From positions 2,061 to 22,997 of the forward strand of contig DIBR01000028.1 of assembly GCA_002415025.1 (NCBI GenBank): 20,937 nt of DNA, given 5' to 3'. The position numbers and the translations under genes were made by a program. Source of the DNA: Spongiibacteraceae bacterium UBA5047 (GTDB lineage Bacteria > Pseudomonadota > Gammaproteobacteria > Pseudomonadales > Spongiibacteraceae). Below the pieces are notes generated by a model that saw only the letters and a program-made list of their open reading frames with translations, did not search any database and had not been told where the DNA came from. Every line of letters begins with the position of its first letter. Position 1 is the stretch's first letter. This document shows, in pieces, positions 16,774-20,937 of the stretch.

Positions 16774-17555
16774 GCCGGGAATACGATACCGAGCAATTGT
16801 GGCAGACCATCAAGGGCGAGGTGCAGCAGTTCAGCGCGCGTGAACCTTACCTTGCCAGTTATTTCTACGCGAACGTGCTGAACCATGACAGCCTGGCCTC
16901 GGCCCTGAGTTTTCATATTGCTACCCGACTGGGTTGCGACAGCGTGCCGGAAATGACGTTAACCGAAGTGTTTGACGCAGCCCTTGCCGATAACCCCGAG
17001 ATATTGCAGGCGGCGGTAGCCGACATTCATGCCCATTATGAGCGCGACCCGGCCTGTAACTACTACGCCTTGCCGGTGCTGTATTTCAAGGGGTTTCAGG
17101 CGGTGCAGGGTTACCGGTTTGCGCATTGGCTCTGGCAGCAGGGACGGAAATCGCTGGCCCTGTTCCTACAGAATCGTATTTCGGTGACCCTGGATGTCGA
17201 CATTCATCCGGCGGCACACATCGGGCGCGGCTTAATGGTCGATCACGCCACCGGGGTTGTGATTGGTGAAACGGCGTCTATCGGCGACGATGTGTCGTTG
17301 CTGCACGGGGTTACGTTGGGAGGCTCGGGCACGGCTCACAATCCGCGTCACCCACAGGTGGGCAACGGCGTGCTGATTAGCGTGGGCGCCAAACTGCTGG
17401 GCAATATCCGTATTGGCGATGGCGTAAAAATAGCGGGCGGTAGTCTTGTTGTGAATGACGTGCCCGAGCATGTGACCATTGCGGGTGTTCCGGCCCGGAT
17501 TGTTGGCAAACCACACCAGTCTTCTCCCGCGCTGGATATGGACCACGGCGTGTGA
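16770..17555 (+). CDS. cysE: Serine O-acetyltransferase
   Basis: This 261-residue protein makes O-acetylserine for cysteine synthesis. It has the N-terminal helical SAT domain (about 8-110) and the left-handed beta-helix of hexapeptide repeats (about 140-245), with the family segment DIHPAAHIGRGLMVDHATG. H159 is the likely catalytic histidine and H194 a second active-site histidine. The length resembles E. coli CysE (273). The C-terminus ends in Val rather than the Ile that inserts into the CysK active site in known cysteine synthase complexes. It is coupled to the M15 peptidase by a 4-bp ATGA overlap. Confidence 0.95.
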   Translation: MSREYDTEQLWQTIKGEVQQFSAREPYLASYFYANVLNHDSLASALSFHIATRLGCDSVPEMTLTEVFDAALADNPEILQAAVADIHAHYERDPACNYYALPVLYFKGFQAVQGYRFAHWLWQQGRKSLALFLQNRISVTLDVDIHPAAHIGRGLMVDHATGVVIGETASIGDDVSLLHGVTLGGSGTAHNPRHPQVGNGVLISVGAKLLGNIRIGDGVKIAGGSLVVNDVPEHVTIAGVPARIVGKPHQSSPALDMDHGV

Positions 17556-17670
17556 ATAATTCCGTTACACACCCGCCGAACAGGCGTAAAGTTAACCGCT
17601 GACACCAGCTCCATTCCAATAAACTAACACAGCAGATTTGGTGCAAAATGCGGGAGGCTATTGCAAGACA

Positions 17671-18147
17671 ATGAGCGTTAAATTACTGGATAATCAGGCT
17701 TTTTATGGCTATCGGGTGCGAAGGACCGTGGACGGTAAGCTGTTTCAGGAATACTACTCTCTCAAGGAGAATGGCAAGCGATTGCAGGGCGCCAAGCGTA
17801 AGGCAATCGAAAAACAAGCCATTGCTCGCGACCAGGAGCTGGAAATTGCCCAGCAAAAAGCACGCGAGGCCAACAAGGACGAGCGCTGCTTTAACCCCGA
17901 TGGCTCCGTTAAAGGTATCAGTTATCTGCTGAAAACCGAGAAAAGCGGCAACTTGACGCCAATTTTTCAGGTGGGAATCGCGTCCGAGCTTCAGCGGAAA
18001 ACGGTGTGTACCAGCTTCTCGCTAAATGCCCACGGCAGTGATGGCGCATGGGAAAAGGCAGTAGATGCCTATGCCCGGCACAAGGCCATCAAGCGCAACA
18101 CCAAACTCTACAAGCGCCTTAAAACGGCTATGCCTAACGTCGGCTAA
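17671..18147 (+). CDS. Unrecognised protein, possibly AP2-like DNA-binding
   Basis: I do not recognise this 158-residue protein with confidence. Residues about 12-33 (YGYRVRRTVDGK...EYYSL) and about 81-118 (ISYLLKTEKSGN...TSFSLNAHG) look like two similar three-strand units, the second followed by a helix (AWEKAVDAYARHKAI). This is reminiscent of AP2/integrase-arm DNA-binding folds. A charged helical linker (about 34-72) joins them, and the C-terminal tail is basic (KRNTKLYKRLK). A GGGAGG lies 13 bases before the ATG, which is long. A start at 17638 is possible but less likely. A hairpin terminator candidate follows at 18183-18204. Confidence 0.6.
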   Translation: MSVKLLDNQAFYGYRVRRTVDGKLFQEYYSLKENGKRLQGAKRKAIEKQAIARDQELEIAQQKAREANKDERCFNPDGSVKGISYLLKTEKSGNLTPIFQVGIASELQRKTVCTSFSLNAHGSDGAWEKAVDAYARHKAIKRNTKLYKRLKTAMPNVG

Positions 18148-18182
18148 CGCCGCCGTTAGGGTTCATTGATAACGATACGAAA

Positions 18183-18204
18183 CTCCAGCGAAGTGTCGCT
18201 GGAG
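18183..18204 (+). terminator. Candidate hairpin terminator after the AP2-like gene
   Basis: A 9-bp perfect stem, CTCCAGCGA/TCGCTGGAG, with loop AGTG is followed by GTTTATGTTGT. A smaller stem, CTAACG/CGTTAG (18144-18159), overlaps the gene's stop codon. The T-run is weak. Confidence 0.55.
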
Positions 18205-18221
18205 GTTTATGTTGTCAGGCG

Positions 18222-18482
18222 GGTTTTTCATGCGAGATCCGGCTAGGGGTTCGCCTGCAGGGCAGGCTCCTACATAGATCTGGCGAAGTGTCTGCTGGAA
18301 ATTCTATGATGTTGGGGTTTTTCTTTCTAGCTCAGGTTAGGGGTTCGCCTGCGGGGCAGGCTCCTACGTAGATCCGGTGAAGTGCCTGCTGGAAATTCTA
18401 TGGTGTTGGGGTTTTTCTTTCTAGCTCAGGCTAGGGGTTCGCCTGCAGGGCAGGCTCCTACGTAGATCCGGCGAAGTGTCTG
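18222..18482 (+). repeat. Tandem array with 94-bp period carrying a REP core
   Basis: The REP core TTCGCCTGC(A/G)GGGCAGGC-TCCTAC recurs at 18250-18273, 18344-18367 and 18438-18461, exactly 94 bases apart. Two full units and a partial third are nearly identical, each ending in a T-rich stretch (GGGGTTTTTCTTTCTAG). The left flank (about 18222-18245) matches the end of a unit imperfectly, so a degraded earlier copy probably existed. It fills most of the 382-bp gap between the AP2-like gene and the MerR gene. Confidence 0.85.
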
Positions 18483-18505
18483 TAGGAGCCAGCCCTGCTG
18501 GCGAA
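18482..18505 (-). repeat. Family-A REP in opposite orientation closing the array
   Basis: This unit (GTAGGAGCC... to ...GGCGAA) is the exact reverse complement of the REP at 13400-13423. It faces the three direct copies of the tandem array and ends 25 bases before the merR stop. Confidence 0.8.
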
Positions 18506-18529
18506 CGGCTCAGCCAACCCGCTACTGTA

Positions 18530-18949
18530 TTAATCCTTTCCGAACCCGTCCGCTTCCAGCGATTGCAGAATCGTACAGTAGTGCGCCGAATGTTCTGCAC
18601 CGTCGCAGGCATCTGCAACCCGGCTCAGCGCCTGGTGCATAGCCTCAAGCTCATCAATACGCTGGCGAATAATGGTCAGTTTGTCTACCGCAATCTGTTT
18701 GACATCTGCGCAGGTGCGCGCGTTTTTATCCACTCGGATGGACAGCAGCTCGCTGATGTCTTTCAATGAGAATCCAAGCTGCTTGGCGTGCAGAATAAAT
18801 TTGACCCGCGAAACAGCTTCATCGTTGTAGTAGCGGTAACCATTGTCGCCGCGTGGTGGTGGCGGCAGCAGGCCCTCGCGCTCGTAAAAGCGCAGGGTTT
18901 CGATATTGCAGCCGGTAAGCTTGCTGAATTTTCCGATCGGGTATGCCAT
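18530..18949 (-). CDS. MerR-family metal regulator, ZntR-like
   Basis: This 139-residue MerR regulator begins MAYPIGKFSKLTGCNIETLRFYE, the standard winged-helix start, followed by a dimerisation helix. Metal-binding positions follow ZntR: C80 (RTCADV), C115, H120 and C125 in DACDGAEHSAHYC, where E. coli ZntR has DACCGTAHSSVYC. The second Cys of ZntR's CC pair is replaced by D116. ZntR-type proteins twist the promoter DNA on binding zinc, cadmium or lead. The start at 18949 is preceded by GGAG/AGG; an extension to 19093 is non-homologous. It is divergent from the alkylsulfatase gene, with a MerR-type dyad between them. Confidence 0.88.
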   Translation of the reverse strand: MAYPIGKFSKLTGCNIETLRFYEREGLLPPPPRGDNGYRYYNDEAVSRVKFILHAKQLGFSLKDISELLSIRVDKNARTCADVKQIAVDKLTIIRQRIDELEAMHQALSRVADACDGAEHSAHYCTILQSLEADGFGKD

Positions 18950-18994
18950 GGCCTGCACTCCGCAGTCTTGGGCTATCATTGAGGAGGCTGAAGC

Positions 18995-19023
18995 TTGGAG
19001 TCTGTAGTTAAGTACAGGGTCAA
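18995..19023. promoter_or_regulatory. Candidate MerR-type operator/promoter dyad
   Basis: CTGTA (19002-19006) and TACAG (19013-19017) form a dyad with a 6-base centre. On the minus strand TTGACC (19023-19018) abuts it as a good -35 hexamer, as in MerR-type promoters with long spacers. The expected -10 about 19-20 bases further is poor (CCAAGC/CAAGCT). On the plus strand TTGGAG (18995-19000) is a weaker -35. Autoregulation of the merR gene is the simplest reading; control of the sulfatase is possible. Confidence 0.5.
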
Positions 19024-19091
19024 GTAAAGTTATTTTTGCAGCGTTCAAATAAGAAGAAGCACGCGAATGTGCAGTACAAGGAGAATTACCC

Positions 19092-20855
19092 ATGACCTAT
19101 CCACGTAGCTGTTTGGCGCTGTTGGGCCTGCTGCTGGCAGCGTGTACAGCGCAGCCGCCAGAGCGAGCCGCGGAACAGGCCGGGCCCAAAGTGCGGGCAA
19201 CGCTGGCGCAGCATTCCGCCATCTTCGAAAAGCGGGTTGAGAAGGTGACAGACGGCGTGTACGTAGCGATAGGCTACGCCCTGGCAAACTCCATCATGCT
19301 TGAAGGCGATGACGGTCTGGTGATTGTAGACGTCACCGAGAGCGCGGAGTCGGCCCGCGATGTGTACCAGGCCTTCAGGAAAATTTCTGACAAGCCTATC
19401 AAGGCGCTAATTTATACCCATAATCACGCCGACCACGTATTCGGTGGTGGCGGCTTTTTTCCGGACGGTGTGCCGGCAGACCTGCCGGTTTATGCGCACA
19501 ACAGCACCAACTACTACATCAACCGTTTTGCCAATATTATCCGGCCTGCTATCGCAACGCGCAGCGCCCGCATGTTCGGCACCGAGCTGCCGGCTGGCGA
19601 GAACGGAGTGGTGAACGCCGGGATCGGCCCGCACCTTGCCCAAGGCGGCCACAGTGGTGGCACCATTGCCTTGCTGCGCCCCAACACAACCTTCGACAAG
19701 CGCCTCAGCATTGAGGTGGCGGGCATCAAACTGGAGCTGATTCACGCCCCCGGCGAAACCAACGACCAGTTGTTTGTCTGGTTGCCGGAAAAGCGCGTGC
19801 TTCTGCCGGGTGACAATATTTACAAGGCCTTTCCCAATCTCTACACCATTCGCGGCACGCTTTACCGCGACGTTCTGCAGTGGGCTTACAGCCTCGACAA
19901 CATGCGGGCACTGAAGCCTGAATTTCTGGTACCCAGCCATACTGTCCCCGTGACCGGAGAAGAGGCCGTTACCCGCCTGCTGCGTGATTATCGGGATGCC
20001 ATTCAATACGTACACGACCAAACCATTCGTGGCATAAATCAGGGGCATGGCCCGGATCAACTGGCCCGGGAAGTGGTTTTGCCTCCGCACTTGAAAAATC
20101 ATGCCTGGTTGCAGGAACACTACGGCCGGGTGTCTTGGTCGGTGCGCAATATTTTTAACGGGTATCTCGGCTGGTTTGGTGGCGACGCCGCCACCCTGAC
20201 ACCTCTGTCGCCGGCTGAGCGCGGGCGAGCGCTGGTGGAGGCTTTTGGCGGGCTTGAGCCGGCCATTCAACTGGTGGAAAACGCTGTGGCTAACGAGCGT
20301 TATCAGTGGGCTGCGGAGCTGGCCACAGAAATTCTCGCCATGAAAAATAACAAGCGGGTGCGCGCACTTAAGGCCGAGGCGTTTCGGGCGCTGGGCTACG
20401 CCAGTGAAAATCCGAACGACCGCCATTTTTACCTGACTCAGGCCGGCGAGCTGCTGGGCGAGATACAGGTTGCCCAGCCGGAACTGAAAAGTGACTCGCT
20501 TGCCTTTGCCAAATCCTTGCCCATAGGCGAGGTGCTGGCCTCGTTGCCGGTGAACCTGAACGCGGCGAAAAGTCTCGACCGCGATACGCGGGTGCTGTTT
20601 GATTTCAGCGATACCAATGAGCGTTACGGGGTGCACGTGCGCCGGGGTGTTGCAGAATTGGTGGCGGGTGAGGCACTGAGTGCCTGGGAGGAGCCTGATA
20701 TTCAGGTGAACACCACCACCGGAGTGCTGGTTGAAGTGTTGATGCAGGCAAGGGGTGTGCCCGGTGCGCTCGCCAGCGGTGATCTCAAACTCGCGGGCGG
20801 CGTGTGGGACGTGCCGGCTTTTGCCAGTTTCCTGTTGCTGTTCAAGGCAGAGTAG
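19092..20855 (+). CDS. Alkyl/aryl-sulfatase, metallo-beta-lactamase fold (SdsA1-like lipoprotein)
   Basis: This 587-residue enzyme is predicted to hydrolyse alkyl sulfate esters such as dodecyl sulfate, releasing alcohol and sulfate. The signal peptide ends in a lipobox-like LLAAC with C18, suggesting a lipid-anchored envelope protein. The zinc site is THNHADH (109-115: H110, H112, D114, H115), with probable ligands E222 (PGETND), D241 (GDN) and H283 (SHTVP). A helical dimerisation part (about 300-460) and a C-terminal SCP2-like domain (about 465-585) follow, as in SdsA1-type sulfatases. AAGGAG lies 8 bases before the ATG. It is divergent from the ZntR-like regulator. Released fatty alcohols could feed lipid metabolism, but a link to the distant FAR gene is speculation. 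Confidence 0.92.
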   Translation: MTYPRSCLALLGLLLAACTAQPPERAAEQAGPKVRATLAQHSAIFEKRVEKVTDGVYVAIGYALANSIMLEGDDGLVIVDVTESAESARDVYQAFRKISDKPIKALIYTHNHADHVFGGGGFFPDGVPADLPVYAHNSTNYYINRFANIIRPAIATRSARMFGTELPAGENGVVNAGIGPHLAQGGHSGGTIALLRPNTTFDKRLSIEVAGIKLELIHAPGETNDQLFVWLPEKRVLLPGDNIYKAFPNLYTIRGTLYRDVLQWAYSLDNMRALKPEFLVPSHTVPVTGEEAVTRLLRDYRDAIQYVHDQTIRGINQGHGPDQLAREVVLPPHLKNHAWLQEHYGRVSWSVRNIFNGYLGWFGGDAATLTPLSPAERGRALVEAFGGLEPAIQLVENAVANERYQWAAELATEILAMKNNKRVRALKAEAFRALGYASENPNDRHFYLTQAGELLGEIQVAQPELKSDSLAFAKSLPIGEVLASLPVNLNAAKSLDRDTRVLFDFSDTNERYGVHVRRGVAELVAGEALSAWEEPDIQVNTTTGVLVEVLMQARGVPGALASGDLKLAGGVWDVPAFASFLLLFKAE

Positions 20856-20871
20856 CAGAGCACGGCGGGTT

Positions 20872-20895
20872 TTCGCCTGCAGGGCAGGCTCCTAC
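20872..20895 (+). repeat. Family-A REP element after the sulfatase gene
   Basis: Identical to the REP cores of the tandem array at 18250 and 18438. It lies 16 bases after the sulfatase stop, consistent with a 3'-end position. Confidence 0.8.
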
Positions 20896-20915
20896 GGCGG
20901 GTTCGCGAACAGGCG

Positions 20916-20937
20916 GTAGGCCTGATTAAGCGAAGCG
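20916..20937 (+). repeat. Truncated family-B REP at window end
   Basis: GTAGGCCTGAT followed by TAAGCGAAGCG matches the first arm and loop of the elements at 45-74 and 8390-8419, with a different arm. The second arm, expected ATCAGGC, lies beyond the window. Confidence 0.65.

Noticed and set aside
18222..18482. Possible CRISPR array
   Set aside because: The whole 94-bp unit is repeated with no variable spacers and the core is a REP palindrome.
19407..20636. Long open frame (409 residues) on the minus strand within the sulfatase gene
   Set aside because: Antisense shadow of a well-supported enzyme; no recognisable family motifs.

Overview
This 20.9 kb window is ordinary-looking chromosomal DNA from a gammaproteobacterium. 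It has moderately high GC, gamma-type housekeeping genes (prfC, rsuA, rsmC, sfsA, cysE, gpx) and REP-like palindromes in convergent gaps. An alcohol-forming fatty acyl-CoA reductase, a RegB/RegA redox pair and an alkylsulfatase suggest a marine or hydrocarbon/lipid-associated lineage in the broad Marinobacter/Cellvibrionales/Oceanospirillales neighbourhood. No rRNA, tRNA, CRISPR array, prophage or intact transposase was recognised. The genus is inference only.

Layout. (a) 1-3059: palindromic repeats, then the RegA/RegB two-component system on the minus strand, divergent from a methionine-rich outer-membrane protein of the phenol-degradation 'MetA' type. (b) 3056-4618: fatty acyl-CoA reductase, convergent with and overlapping that gene by 4 bp. 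(c) 4967-8344: a translation/ribosome cluster on the plus strand, prfC-rsuA-rsmC. (d) 8345-12523: a REP pair, then a minus-strand block with a glutathione-peroxidase-fold thiol peroxidase and a mipA/ompV-asmA envelope pair. (e) 12604-14843: sfsA, a perfect 20-bp inverted REP pair, a small Rieske protein and a PhzF-family protein. (f) 14885-17555: a patatin-like phospholipase on the minus strand, divergent from a peptidase M15-cysE pair joined by ATGA. (g) 17671-18529: an unrecognised small protein possibly related to AP2-type DNA-binding proteins, followed by a 94-bp-period tandem array built on a REP. (h) 18530-20855: a ZntR-like MerR regulator divergent from a zinc-dependent alkylsulfatase lipoprotein, with a MerR-type dyad between them.

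Nothing here is clearly a new multi-gene system. The most distinctive signals are two families of intergenic palindromes whose stems vary by compensatory changes while the loop or core is kept, the REP-derived tandem array, the methionine-rich barrel beside the redox sensor, a PhzF homologue with a substituted catalytic acid, and the pairing of a zinc-type MerR regulator with a zinc enzyme.
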